A DNA stretch of 64,000 bases, taken from contig CAIYVZ010000084.1 of the NCBI GenBank assembly GCA_903929755.1, positions 57,860 to 121,859 on the forward strand. Reading direction: 5' to 3'. Positions 16,916 through 25,549 of the stretch are shown piece by piece (position 1 is the first letter of the stretch; every line of letters begins with the position of its first letter). The translations under genes were made by a program, and so were the position numbers. This DNA comes from an uncultured Acidobacteriia bacterium. Its GTDB lineage: Bacteria > Acidobacteriota > Terriglobia > Bryobacterales > Bryobacteraceae. Below the pieces are notes generated by a model that was given only the letters and a program-made list of their open reading frames with translations, made no database searches and had not been told where the DNA came from.

Positions 16916-17478
16916 AGAACATCCTGATCATGGCTCTTCTGGCGCTGCCGCTCGCAGCACAGGACAGTTTCGACTTCAAAACCCTGGACAAGCTTGGCAC
17001 CAACTCGAAGAACCACACAAATATCACCCTCGATGGCGATATGCTCAAACTCGCGTCCGGGTTCCTTGGGGCAGCCGGCGGCAAGGACGCCACTGACGTA
17101 AAGAACCTGGTGGACGGCTTGAAGGGCATTTATATACGGTCCTGGGAGTTTCGCCGGAAGGGCCTCTACAACAGTGCCGATCTGGAACCGCTGCGCAGCT
17201 ACCTGAAGCAGGCGAAATGGACCCGCGTCGTCGAGTCGAAGGACGAAGACGACCTCTCCGAGATCTACCTGCTGCCCCAGTCCGGTGGCAAGTTGGGCGG
17301 GGTCGCCATTGTTGCCGCCGAAGCGACCCAGGTTACCGTCGTCTACATCAATGGCTCGCTCAGGCCGGAGGACCTGGCCAAGCTCAGCGGCAACATGGGC
17401 ATCCCCGACATCGGAAGCCAGTTGGGCAACCTGAAGAACGCCGAGAAGAACACAGAGAAGCACAAAGAGGAAGATTAA
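16912..17478 (+). CDS. DUF4252 family secreted protein
   Basis: 188 residues with signal peptide (MKNILIMALLALPLAAQ). The body matches the DUF4252 pattern: a first segment ending LKLASGFLG, KNLVDGLKGIYIRSWEFRRKGLY, and a two-strand end (KLGGVAIVAAEATQVTVVYINGSLRPEDLAKLS), closing with a highly charged tail (NAEKNTEKHKEED). DUF4252 proteins commonly sit behind ECF sigma/anti-sigma genes, as here, but have no known activity. It overlaps the preceding gene by ATGA and is three bases before the next, so it belongs to the sigma operon. Confidence 0.85.
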   Translation: MKNILIMALLALPLAAQDSFDFKTLDKLGTNSKNHTNITLDGDMLKLASGFLGAAGGKDATDVKNLVDGLKGIYIRSWEFRRKGLYNSADLEPLRSYLKQAKWTRVVESKDEDDLSEIYLLPQSGGKLGGVAIVAAEATQVTVVYINGSLRPEDLAKLSGNMGIPDIGSQLGNLKNAEKNTEKHKEED

Positions 17479-17481
17479 GGT

Positions 17482-17790
17482 ATGTATCTCTCCGCTATTC
17501 TTCTCACCATCACCTCCTTCCTGCAGCCTGTCCCGAACGCCGTCGCCACTTTTGACGGGACCTTCAAGGTAAGCAACGGGAAGTTCATTGAGGTGCAGAT
17601 GGAGAGCGGCGAAACCCTGCGAATGTATCTGACACGGGCCACAAAGTTCATCCGCGATGGCAAACCCACCAAAGCCGCCACGTTCCATGAAGGCGACAAG
17701 GTAACCATAGACGCCGAACGCGATATCCGCATGAACCTGCTGGCAGTAAAACTCGAAGCCGTAAAGTCCGAACCCGCCAAACCCAAATGA
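17482..17790 (+). CDS. Small secreted beta-rich protein, unknown
   Basis: 102 residues with a short signal peptide (MYLSAILLTITSFLQPVPNAVA). The rest reads as a small beta barrel (FDGTFKVSNGKFIEVQMESGETLRMYLTRATKFIRDGK ... FHEGDKVTIDAERD), comparable to DUF5666-like OB-fold modules of acidobacterial secreted proteins. Fourth gene of the sigma-factor operon; its last four bases overlap the next gene. No catalytic motif seen. Confidence 0.75.
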   Translation: MYLSAILLTITSFLQPVPNAVATFDGTFKVSNGKFIEVQMESGETLRMYLTRATKFIRDGKPTKAATFHEGDKVTIDAERDIRMNLLAVKLEAVKSEPAKPK

Positions 17791-18626
17791 CCCGCTGCCT
17801 CGCCCTTCTGCTTCTCGCTGCTTTGCCGTGTGCCGCGGAAACGCCCACGGCCGACGCCATCATGCGCCGGGTCGCCGAGAATCAGACCAAAGCGCAGGAT
17901 GCCCGCAAGAACTTCGTCTACGACATGAACGTTTTCGTCCGCCTCAAGCGCGCCAACGGAAAACTGGCCCGCGAAGAGAGCAGGGAATACGTGGTCGCCC
18001 CGGCCCCCAAAGGCGCGAAGCGCAACCTTGTGAAGGTGGAAGGCAAAATCCTCGATGGCAAGCGCGAAACCACCTACTCCGAAGCCGACTACAAAACGAA
18101 GGACATGGATATTGACGGCGCCCTGACCGACTCGTTCGCCAGGGACGTCATGTGGAGCAAGAACGATCTGGGACCCATGCTCGACTGGTTTCCCCTCACC
18201 ACGAAACGCCTCGAATACTACAACTTCACGCTCAATGGGGAAGAGAACTACCTCGGCCACCATGTCTACAAGGTCGCCTTCGATGGCCATGGAGAAGATG
18301 ACGACTGCTGGAAAGGCGAGGCGCTCATCGAGAAAAACGAATTCCAGCCGGTTTTGATTACCAGCCACTGGGCCTGCAAGATCCCCAAAGCTGTCACCAT
18401 CCTGCTGGGTATCAGCGTCCACGACATCGGCGCCAAAATCACTTACCAGCGCTTCGCGAAGGACGTTTGGTTCCCGGTCACCTGCGGGGGGGAGCTAAAG
18501 CTCCGAGTCCTGTTTGGCTACGCCCGAACCATCGCGTTCAGCGCCAAAAATTCGGGCTTCCGCAAAGCCGACGTACAGACCGCTATCGAGTTTGAGACCG
18601 AAGCGTCCGCCACGAAGAACCCGTAA
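17787..18626 (+). CDS. Secreted protein resembling outer-membrane lipoprotein-sorting proteins
   Basis: 279 residues with signal peptide (MTRCLALLLLAALPCAA). Next comes TADAIMRRVAENQTKAQDARKNFVYDMNVFVRLKR, then long amphipathic strands ending LKLRVLFGYARTIAFSAKNSGF. This is the lay-out of the LolA/LolB-like MucB-RseB fold, in which a half barrel binds lipid or lipoprotein signals. In a sigma/anti-sigma operon an RseB-like sensor would make sense, but similarity is only at fold level and is an inference. The gene overlaps the preceding one by four bases and ends the operon; the next gene is convergent two bases away. Confidence 0.7.
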   Translation: MTRCLALLLLAALPCAAETPTADAIMRRVAENQTKAQDARKNFVYDMNVFVRLKRANGKLAREESREYVVAPAPKGAKRNLVKVEGKILDGKRETTYSEADYKTKDMDIDGALTDSFARDVMWSKNDLGPMLDWFPLTTKRLEYYNFTLNGEENYLGHHVYKVAFDGHGEDDDCWKGEALIEKNEFQPVLITSHWACKIPKAVTILLGISVHDIGAKITYQRFAKDVWFPVTCGGELKLRVLFGYARTIAFSAKNSGFRKADVQTAIEFETEASATKNP

Positions 18627-18627
18627 A

Positions 18628-20013
18628 CTAGCGCGTGGCCTTCATCACCGTCGCTACCGTGGCCAGAATCTTCTCCTCGGTATTGGGCGCCCACGATGCA
18701 GGCAGCCCGTAGTAGTACATGGAATCGAAGGCCTCATACCCACCCTCTTGCAGGATCCGAAGCGACGGAATATACGCCATCACATCGTTCGAATATCCGG
18801 CCACCACCACGCCCGCCGCCGGATATGCCTTCTTGATCGCCAGCGCATAATCCACCACTACCTCGCCCCCCAGCGTCACCAGCGTGAACTTGCCGCCGAA
18901 CGAAATCGCCTGCACAGGATACGGATATCTTCTGATCGCCTGACCCGTGTCCATCCGGGCCAGCATTGCCTTCGCATGGCGCACGCGGTACGGATTTGAA
19001 TCCGCCAGGCGCGCTTCAAACGTCGCCCGATCATTCGCCTCAAACTCCAGTTCCACCGTGCGAAAAGCAGCTTTCATCGGCCCGTGCAGCAGCGTCTGTC
19101 GCCCTCCAAGCACTCTCGCCACTTCCGCGGCCAGCGTCTCGCCATGTTGGCGCGCCAGCGCCGCCGTGCCTCGCGGATTCGGGTTTTGGTCCGCACCCGT
19201 CAGCATCAGGAAGAGCGCCGTGGCCCCCGGGTTTGCCTTCTCAATCGCCTCCTGCGCATACCCTGCGTAATCGCCGCTGACTGCGTTATTCCCGCCCGTC
19301 AGCGTCGTGTTATGGCAGGCGTAGCCAAACAGCACCGCCTTCACCTTGCCGTCCGCTCCGGCAATTTTCATCACCGGAACCTCCGCATCCACCGGACCCT
19401 CAGGATTTACCCCAATCGAGACACCCTTCGGCCCCATCACGCGGCGATTGATTCCAAAATGAGCCTCGCCATGTCCCGTCGTGATCGTCACCGGGCTAAG
19501 GTCCACAATCGCCCGGCCAGCCACTTCGAACAGGGCTTCCTGCAGCCGCGCGGCGTAAGCCTCCACGGTACGCTGCTCCGTCTCCGGCAGCTCGAATAGC
19601 AGCGAAAGGTTGTTTTGTATATAGGGCGCCGTGTGTGTATGCGACGAGTTAAACACGATTCCTGCCCGTTCCAGACCATATTTCTGCTGAATTCTGGCCG
19701 CCACCGGATCTGTGATGGTTCGGGGCAGGCCGATCAAATCCGTCGTAATCAATACAACCTGCTCGCGTTTGCCTCTTGTGATCGCCAGCGCTTTGGCGTG
19801 TATCTGCGTCAGCACACCTTCCGACGGTTTCGTGCGCGAGGCGTAACCGGAAAGCCGGATTGGCTCAACCGGAGTAATGTCCACCGCCGCAGCCCCCGCC
19901 CGGTACTCGGGCGAGGCTGCCTGCATCGGCGAGATACAAATACAGAGCACCACGGCGGGTACCAGCCCCGACAATCCTTGTTTGATGGTGAGTTTCATGA
20001 CGAATACAAACAT
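18628..20013 (-). CDS. Neutral/alkaline non-lysosomal ceramidase-like protein
   Basis: 461 residues with a signal peptide (KLTIKQGLSGLVPAVVLCICISPMQAA). The N-terminal catalytic-domain pattern is clear: RAGAAAVDITPVEPIRLSGYASR, then VVLITTDLIGLP, SSHTHTAPYIQ with the zinc-type His pair, GINRR, and FGYACHNTTLTGGNNAVSGDYAGYAQEAIE. These match the ceramidase N-terminal family (PF04734), widespread in Acidobacteria and Planctomycetes, where true ceramide hydrolysis is usually unproven. The C-terminal part (VVVAGYSNDVMAYIPSLRILQEGGYEA) is the family terminus. It may act on another amide or ester. Starts at 20013 or at the ATG at 19998. Confidence 0.88.
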   Translation of the reverse strand: MFVFVMKLTIKQGLSGLVPAVVLCICISPMQAASPEYRAGAAAVDITPVEPIRLSGYASRTKPSEGVLTQIHAKALAITRGKREQVVLITTDLIGLPRTITDPVAARIQQKYGLERAGIVFNSSHTHTAPYIQNNLSLLFELPETEQRTVEAYAARLQEALFEVAGRAIVDLSPVTITTGHGEAHFGINRRVMGPKGVSIGVNPEGPVDAEVPVMKIAGADGKVKAVLFGYACHNTTLTGGNNAVSGDYAGYAQEAIEKANPGATALFLMLTGADQNPNPRGTAALARQHGETLAAEVARVLGGRQTLLHGPMKAAFRTVELEFEANDRATFEARLADSNPYRVRHAKAMLARMDTGQAIRRYPYPVQAISFGGKFTLVTLGGEVVVDYALAIKKAYPAAGVVVAGYSNDVMAYIPSLRILQEGGYEAFDSMYYYGLPASWAPNTEEKILATVATVMKATR

Positions 20014-20051
20014 CTTAGCCCCGGCGCCTGTTATTCTGAGACCATCGAACG

Positions 20052-20879
20052 ATGTTAAGCACTCGGGCCCTCAGACTTTTCGCGGGTATTTGTTTCGCCT
20101 CAAGCTTGGCATTTTCCCAGGGCGCGGATTCCGCCTGGCAGGATCTGGTCATGCAGGGCCTCAACGCTGCCAGCGAAAACGACATTCCCAAAGCCGAACA
20201 TCTTCTCATCAAGGCCTTCCACGAAGCGGAACATTTTGGGGCGAACGACGTTCGCGTCGGCACCACGCAAAACAGCCTCGGCCTGGTCTATAAATCGGCA
20301 AAAAAATACCACGAAGCCGAAACTGCCTTTCGTAAGGCGCTCGGCATTCTGGAGACCGCTTACGGTCCGGAAAGCATTGATGTCGGTAACGTGAACTTCA
20401 ATATCGCCAGCGTCCTGCTGGAGTTGGGTAAGTCCGAACAGGCGCTAATTTTCCTTCGCAACTGCAAAACCGTCTACGAACGGCAGTTGGGGGGCGAGAG
20501 TCTGAAAACCGCCGCCGTAATGTGCATGACCGGTGACGTCTACCGGGGCATGAAGAACTACAAAGAAGCCGAGCCCCTCCTGAAACGCTGTTCCCAAATT
20601 CGCGAGGCGAGCGGTGGTATGCTCAGCGCCGACCTGGGTGAAGCGATGCACAGTCTGGCTATCGTTTACCAGATGCAGGGCAAATATGGGCTGGCCGACC
20701 CCGCCTTCAAACTTGCGGAGCGGATCCGCGAGAAAACGCAGGGCATTATGAGCGCCCCCCTGGCCGACACGCTCGAAGCCCACGGCACCATGCTGAAGCA
20801 GATGGGCCGCGACCCGGAAGCGGAGCGGGATCTGAAGCTGGCTGCCGTAATCCGCAAGCGATTCCCCAAAGTAAAGTAA
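20052..20879 (+). CDS. Secreted tetratricopeptide-repeat protein
   Basis: 275 residues with a signal peptide (MLSTRALRLFAGICFASSLAFSQ), then about five kinesin-light-chain-type TPRs of 42 residues (for example KSAKKYHEAETAFRKALGILETAYGPESIDVGNVNFNIASVLLELGKSEQAL). Such repeats bind partner proteins or peptides; no enzyme domain is attached. It is divergent from the ceramidase-like gene and 61 bases before the VWA protein, which it might serve as a scaffold. Not assignable further. Confidence 0.85.
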   Translation: MLSTRALRLFAGICFASSLAFSQGADSAWQDLVMQGLNAASENDIPKAEHLLIKAFHEAEHFGANDVRVGTTQNSLGLVYKSAKKYHEAETAFRKALGILETAYGPESIDVGNVNFNIASVLLELGKSEQALIFLRNCKTVYERQLGGESLKTAAVMCMTGDVYRGMKNYKEAEPLLKRCSQIREASGGMLSADLGEAMHSLAIVYQMQGKYGLADPAFKLAERIREKTQGIMSAPLADTLEAHGTMLKQMGRDPEAERDLKLAAVIRKRFPKVK

Positions 20880-20940
20880 ACCCTGCCCCCCGGCGGAACC
20901 CCGTGAAACGTGATGCGCCAGGCGCGCATCCACCATTACG

Positions 20941-22095
20941 ATGGTTTATCCCCTGTCTGTTGCCCTCTTGACGGTTTCGCTGGCTTTTGCCCAGGACAAA
21001 CCGGCTGTTGGGAAAGACGCTACTTTCAGCACCGACGTTAAAGTTGTCAATGTTTTCGCCACCGTCCGCGATAAGCAGGGAAAGGTTGTCTCCAACCTGA
21101 CCAAAGATGATTTCACCGTTCTGGAAAATGGCATCAAACAGCCAATTACCTACTTTTCGAAGGAAGTGGACCAACCGCTGCTTCTGGGGCTCCTGGTCGA
21201 TACCAGCAACAGCCAGCGTCGCGTTCTTCCCCAGGAAAAATCTGCCAGCTACGAATTTCTCGACAAGGTCTTGAAGCCGGAACGCGACAAGACCTTCGTC
21301 ATTCACTTCGATTTTGAAACCGAACTCCTGCAGGATTTAACCTCCTCGCGTGATGACCTCCGCCGAGCCTTGGATCTTCTGGAACTTCCGGCCGGACGCG
21401 GCGGCCAGCGTGCAGGCAATCAGGGTGGCGGCTCTCCTGGTGGAGGCTCTCCTGGTGGCAGTCCGGGCGGCCAGCGCAGTGGCGGAATCCCGGGCCTTGG
21501 CGGTGGCATCGGCTTCCCGGGCGGCAGCATTGGCTTTCCAGGGGGCCGCGGTGGCGGGCGTCGCGGCGGTGGTGGCTATCCTCGCCAGGGCGGTGGCCCG
21601 CGGGCTGGCGGACGCGGCGGCCCGGCGGCCGGAACCACGCTCTATGACGCCGTTTACCTCGCGTCCGACGAAGTTCTCCGCAAGACTCCCGGACGCAAAG
21701 CCCTCATCCTCCTCACCGACGGCATGGACATGGGCAGCAAGACCTCGCTTACCGCTGCCATCGAATCTGCCCAGCGCGCCGACACGATGGTCTATTCCAT
21801 CCTGTTTTCTGACGCACAGGCCTACGGCGGCGGCTTTGGCGGCCCTTCCGGCGCCGAAGGCAAGCGCGTTCTCCAGCGATTGGCGCAGGAAACCGGCGGC
21901 GGTTTCTATGAGGTGTCAAAGAAGCATTCCATTGACCAGATCTACACCGAGCTCCAGGAAGAACTACGAAATCAGTACAGTCTGGGCTACTCTCCGGCTG
22001 GCGGCGCTGACCCCGCGTTCCGTTCCCTCAAAGTAACGGTGAAGCCTCACGATATGATCGTACAAGCGCGTGAAGGCTACTATCCGACCCGGTAA
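20941..22095 (+). CDS. VWFA-related acidobacterial domain protein with Gly-rich insert
   Basis: 384 residues with signal peptide (MVYPLSVALLTVSLAFA). It opens with the acidobacterial pattern VKVVNVFATVRDKQGKVVSNLTKDDFTVLENGIKQPITYF (TIGR03436 type), then a von Willebrand A fold whose metal site is D87-T-S-N-S91. The A domain is interrupted at residues 151-230 by a Gly-rich stretch made of short repeats (GGGSPGG, GFPGG, RGGGRRGG), encoded at 21391-21631. The fold resumes with LYDAVYLASDEVLRKTPGRKALILLTDGMD and ends YSLGYSPAGG. Exported, perhaps an adhesive or receptor-like protein. Its end overlaps the MFS gene by 26 bases. Confidence 0.9.
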   Translation: MVYPLSVALLTVSLAFAQDKPAVGKDATFSTDVKVVNVFATVRDKQGKVVSNLTKDDFTVLENGIKQPITYFSKEVDQPLLLGLLVDTSNSQRRVLPQEKSASYEFLDKVLKPERDKTFVIHFDFETELLQDLTSSRDDLRRALDLLELPAGRGGQRAGNQGGGSPGGGSPGGSPGGQRSGGIPGLGGGIGFPGGSIGFPGGRGGGRRGGGGYPRQGGGPRAGGRGGPAAGTTLYDAVYLASDEVLRKTPGRKALILLTDGMDMGSKTSLTAAIESAQRADTMVYSILFSDAQAYGGGFGGPSGAEGKRVLQRLAQETGGGFYEVSKKHSIDQIYTELQEELRNQYSLGYSPAGGADPAFRSLKVTVKPHDMIVQAREGYYPTR

Positions 22096-23269
22096 CATCC
22101 CCTCAGCCGGCATCGCGGCTTCTTCCATTAAATCCTCTACTGTCCTGCTCATGGCCATCGCCTGCGCTCTCAGTGTGGGCAATATGTACTTCGTCCAGCC
22201 GTTGCTCGGCAACATCGCCCGATCGCTAGGCGTCAGTTCCCAGGCGGTAAGTTATCTCCCCATGTGGACCCAGGCGGGCACCGCACTCGGCATGTTCTCG
22301 TTCGTTCCGCTGGGCGATATTTTCCCCCGCCGGGGCCTCATCGTCACCATGTGCCTGTCGATTAGTCTCTCGGCCATCCAGATGGCCCTGGCTCCGAATC
22401 TGCAGGTGGCCAGCCTGGCCGGTTTCGCCACCGGCCTTACCGCCATCGTGCCCCACCTGATTCTGCCCTTCGCTGCCAAACTCACCTCGGTGCGCGACCG
22501 TGGCCAGGTCCTCGGCAACATCATGAGCGGCCTCCTCGCCGGCGTCCTGCTGGCCCGCGTGTTCAGTGGCCTTGTTGGCGAAGCCCTGGGCTGGAGAGCG
22601 GTCTACTGGATCGCGGCGGTTCTCATGGCGCTCCTCGCCGCTTGGGTCAGGCTCGGTCTGCCGAAAGATATGCCCGAGGGCAACCTCGGCTACTTCGACA
22701 TGCTTCGGTCCATCGTCCACCTCACCCGGACCCAGCCCGTCCTTCGCGCCGCCGCCCTCACCGGAGGCCTCACCTTCGGAGCCTTCTGCTCTTTTTGGGC
22801 CACGCTGATCTTCCTGCTCTCCACGCCGCCCTATCACTACGGAGCCCGCATGGCCGGCCTGTTTGGCCTGGTGGGCGTTGCCGGAGCCGTAGTGGCACCT
22901 CTAACCGGCAAGTTCACTGACAAGCGAGGCCCCGCCACCGCTATAGCCGTCACTATCGGCTTCACCGTCCTCGGCTGGGTTGTATTCCTGGTTGCCGGAC
23001 ACTGGCTCGCCGGCCTTGTCGTCGGCGTCATCCTGCTCGATCTCGGCGTCCAGGGCTGTCATGTCGCCAACCAGACACGTATCTACCCCTTAGCCCCCGA
23101 AGCCCGCAGCCGTCTCAACACCGTCTACATGATGACGTACTTTATCGGCGGCTCCGTCGGCTCCGCTGCCGGTGCATTTGCCTGGAACCGTTTCGGCTGG
23201 CCAGGCGTCTGCATCGTAGGTCTCGCCCAGGGCGTAGCTGCGTTTAGTCTGCGCGGCACACGAAAATAG
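22070..23269 (+). CDS. MFS transporter
   Basis: 399 residues, twelve predicted spans. The first helix (STVLLMAIACALSVGNMYFVQPLLGNIAR) and the loop LGDIFPRRGLIVTMCLS match the subgroup of YgaY/YttB-type drug-proton or sugar exporters; the central loop is short (LPKDMPEGNLGYFDML). The GTG at 22070 gives a 26-base overlap with the VWA gene; the in-frame ATG at 22151 would cut into the first helix. Substrate unknown. Confidence 0.87.
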   Translation: MKATIRPGNIPSAGIAASSIKSSTVLLMAIACALSVGNMYFVQPLLGNIARSLGVSSQAVSYLPMWTQAGTALGMFSFVPLGDIFPRRGLIVTMCLSISLSAIQMALAPNLQVASLAGFATGLTAIVPHLILPFAAKLTSVRDRGQVLGNIMSGLLAGVLLARVFSGLVGEALGWRAVYWIAAVLMALLAAWVRLGLPKDMPEGNLGYFDMLRSIVHLTRTQPVLRAAALTGGLTFGAFCSFWATLIFLLSTPPYHYGARMAGLFGLVGVAGAVVAPLTGKFTDKRGPATAIAVTIGFTVLGWVVFLVAGHWLAGLVVGVILLDLGVQGCHVANQTRIYPLAPEARSRLNTVYMMTYFIGGSVGSAAGAFAWNRFGWPGVCIVGLAQGVAAFSLRGTRK

Positions 23270-23289
23270 CTGCGCGATAATTAATATTA

Positions 23290-24012
23290 ATGAGTTCTTT
23301 TAGGGTCCTTCAAACTTTGGTCGTGGTGTCACTCGCCACCTTTGCGGCGCAGGCGCAATCCGCCGACACACAACCGGCCACCGCCACCCCTCCGGTCGCC
23401 GACGCTGCATCGGATGCCAGGGCTTATGGCGTTCTGCCCAACTACCGGACTGCCGAATTGGGTGGCACCTTCACCCCAATCACAGCCCGGCAAAAGTTCA
23501 CCATCGCCCGCAAGGATACCCTCGACTGGCCTTCTTATTTCACGGCATCCCTGTTTTCCGGCATATCTCAGCTCGGCAACAGCAATCCGTCGTTTGGTCA
23601 GGGGATGAAGGGCTTTGCCCATCGCTATGGAGCGTCCGTACTTGACCAGGCTGCCGGCAACTTCCTCACCGAAGCCACGCTGCCCATTCTTTTCCATCAG
23701 GATCCCCGCTATTTCCGCAAAGGCACCGGCAGCATTCGAGGACGTATTGCGTGGGCTGCGTCCCGTGTCGTTATTTCGCGTAACGATCACGGCAACTGGA
23801 GCTTTAATGCCTCAGAGTTTGTCGGCAACGGCATGATTGCCTCCCTCGGCAACGCCTACTACCCGGACGCACGCGGCTTCAACCCCACCATGCAGCGCAT
23901 GTTCTCCCAAATCAGCACGGACGCGCTTTCTCAGATCCTCAAAGAGTTCTGGCCCGACGTGAAAAAGAAAATGGAGCAAAGGAAACAGCGTTCCCTTGCT
24001 CCATTAAAGTAA
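23290..24012 (+). CDS. Conserved acidobacterial secreted protein, unknown
   Basis: 240 residues with signal peptide (MSSFRVLQTLVVVSLATFAAQAQ), a low-complexity Ala/Pro/Thr stretch, and then the recurrent segment YGVLPNYRTAELGGTFTPITARQKF. The central part (YGASVLDQAAGNFLTEATLPILFHQDPRYFRKGTGSIRGRIAWAASRVVISRND) is strongly patterned and contains an FHQDPRYF block that I associate with a family seen in many Acidobacteria without known function. It may sit in the outer envelope. It converges on the SDR gene, with 16 bases between stops. Confidence 0.78.
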   Translation: MSSFRVLQTLVVVSLATFAAQAQSADTQPATATPPVADAASDARAYGVLPNYRTAELGGTFTPITARQKFTIARKDTLDWPSYFTASLFSGISQLGNSNPSFGQGMKGFAHRYGASVLDQAAGNFLTEATLPILFHQDPRYFRKGTGSIRGRIAWAASRVVISRNDHGNWSFNASEFVGNGMIASLGNAYYPDARGFNPTMQRMFSQISTDALSQILKEFWPDVKKKMEQRKQRSLAPLK

Positions 24013-24028
24013 TGAATTGAATTCAGTT

Positions 24029-24772
24029 CTAGTAAGTTGCCCGGCCGCCGCTCGCGTCGTAACACTGAGCGGTAACAAATGAGCAATCCGGGCTCGCCAG
24101 GAAGTGCACAACAGCAGCAATTTCCACCGGCTCACCAGTACGTCCCATCGGAATCTTCGCAGTCATATAGCCAACCTGCTGCGGCGTCAACTGTTCCAGA
24201 ATCTTGGTCCGTACCACCGCCGGAGACACTGCGTTTACGCAGATCCCGTCGGTCGCATATTCCTTGCCCATAGACTTCGTCATCCCGATAACCGCCGCCT
24301 TGCTGCCTGAATAAGCAATCATGTTCGGATTGCCTTCCTTGCCTGCAATGGAAGCGATGTTCACGATGCGCCCGTACTTGTTTTCCTTCATGGTGGGCAG
24401 CACAGCGCGGCAGCAATAGAAAATGCCGTTCACGTTGATCTGCATCACCTGCTGGAATTCAGCATCGGAGTATTCGGTCACAGGAGCCGCTTTACCGGCG
24501 ACGCCCGCATTGTTCACCAGAACATGAACGCGTCCGGTGCGGGCAATAACTTCCGCCACAGCCGCATTCACCGAGGCGGAGTCCGCCACGTCCATCTTCA
24601 CGCCAAAGGAATTATTGCCCAGCGTTGCCGCGGTTGCGTCCGCTCCGGCTTTATCCAGATCAGCCACCGCGATAGTGGCGCCGGCCTCGGCGAGGCGACG
24701 TGCTATCGCCTCACCGATTCCGGTCGCGCCGCCAGTAACGATCGCCGTTTGTCCGGTAAGATCGAATGGCAT
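24029..24772 (-). CDS. SDR-family oxidoreductase (2-keto-3-deoxy-sugar-acid dehydrogenase type)
   Basis: 247 residues, classical short-chain dehydrogenase: cofactor loop TGGATGIGEAIAR, D38-type acidic residue in VADLDKAG favouring NAD, NNAGVAG, catalytic Ser in NIASIAG and Y-x(3)-K in YSGSKAAV. The C-terminus CYDASGGRATY is the ending I associate with dehydrogenases of the 2-keto-3-deoxy-L-rhamnonate/L-fuconate group rather than with FabG. Sugar-acid oxidation is therefore the best guess. It begins four bases after the rplI stop and may be read through from the ribosomal operon. Confidence 0.85.
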   Translation of the reverse strand: MPFDLTGQTAIVTGGATGIGEAIARRLAEAGATIAVADLDKAGADATAATLGNNSFGVKMDVADSASVNAAVAEVIARTGRVHVLVNNAGVAGKAAPVTEYSDAEFQQVMQINVNGIFYCCRAVLPTMKENKYGRIVNIASIAGKEGNPNMIAYSGSKAAVIGMTKSMGKEYATDGICVNAVSPAVVRTKILEQLTPQQVGYMTAKIPMGRTGEPVEIAAVVHFLASPDCSFVTAQCYDASGGRATY

Positions 24773-24776
24773 TGGC

Positions 24777-25223
24777 TTAATCCTCGCGCTTTACCTGAAC
24801 GCTGAGTTCCGCCGTAACATCGCGGTGCAGCTTAACAGGTATTTTGAAATCGCCCAGATTGCGAATCGGGTCGTCCAGCTGGATCTTACGGCGATCCACC
24901 GTGAACTTCTGTGCGGTCAGTGCGTCGCCGATATCGGCGGCCGTCACGGAACCGAACAGCTGGTCGTTCTCACCCGCCTTGCGGAGTATGGTGATAGTGA
25001 CCGCGCCCAGCAACTGAGCCAGTGCCTGCGCCTCTTCCGCGAACTTTGCTTCGCGACGAAGGTGCGCCTGACGCTCCTGTTCCACAATCTTCTTGTTGGA
25101 GCCAGTGGCCGCAACAGCAAGCTTACGGGGCAGAAGGAAATTCCGCGCGTAACCGGCTGCGACCTTAACTACGTCGCCGCGGATTCCGAGCTTTTCGATG
25201 TCTTCACGAAGAATGATTTCCAT
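24777..25223 (-). CDS. rplI: 50S ribosomal protein L9
   Basis: 148 residues, full length. The N-terminal RNA-binding domain (MEIILREDIEKLGIRGDVVKVAAGYARNFLLPRKLA) and the long connecting helix (NKKIVEQERQAHLRREAKFAEEAQALA) are clear, followed by the C-terminal domain (KAGENDQLFGSVTAADIGDAL). Binds 23S rRNA at the L1 stalk base. Follows rpsR by 11 bases in the rplY-pth-rpsF-rpsR-rplI operon. Confidence 0.97.
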   Translation of the reverse strand: MEIILREDIEKLGIRGDVVKVAAGYARNFLLPRKLAVAATGSNKKIVEQERQAHLRREAKFAEEAQALAQLLGAVTITILRKAGENDQLFGSVTAADIGDALTAQKFTVDRRKIQLDDPIRNLGDFKIPVKLHRDVTAELSVQVKRED

Positions 25224-25234
25224 CGTTATCTCCT

Positions 25235-25537
25235 TTAGAGCGTGCCCGCAAAGGGCAGCAGCGCAATGTTGCGCGCCTTGAAAATGGCGTCGGTTAAACG
25301 ACGTTGATGCGGTGCGCAGACACCCGAAATGCGGCGGGGAACAATCTTGCCGCGCTCAGCAATGAACGACGCCAGCAAACGCGTGTCCTTGTAATTGATG
25401 TCATCAATGCGCTCCGTGCAGAACCGGCAGACTTTCTTCCGCCGGAAATAGGACTTCTTGCCAACAGCGGCAGCTTTATCCCCACCTGTGGGACGCTGCG
25501 AAGCCGCGATGGGTCTTCCACCTCTTTGTTCAGCCAT
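25235..25537 (-). CDS. rpsR: 30S ribosomal protein S18
   Basis: 100 residues. The core [66 protein letters not shown] is a near-textbook S18; about 28 residues precede it as a flexible N-terminal extension ([21 protein letters not shown]). S18 pairs with S6 on the platform of the small subunit, and rpsF lies immediately upstream, 12 bases away. The single-strand-binding protein gene that often sits between the two in other bacteria is absent. Confidence 0.97.
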   Translation of the reverse strand: MAEQRGGRPIAASQRPTGGDKAAAVGKKSYFRRKKVCRFCTERIDDINYKDTRLLASFIAERGKIVPRRISGVCAPHQRRLTDAIFKARNIALLPFAGTL

Positions 25538-25549
25538 TGCGAGTTCTCC

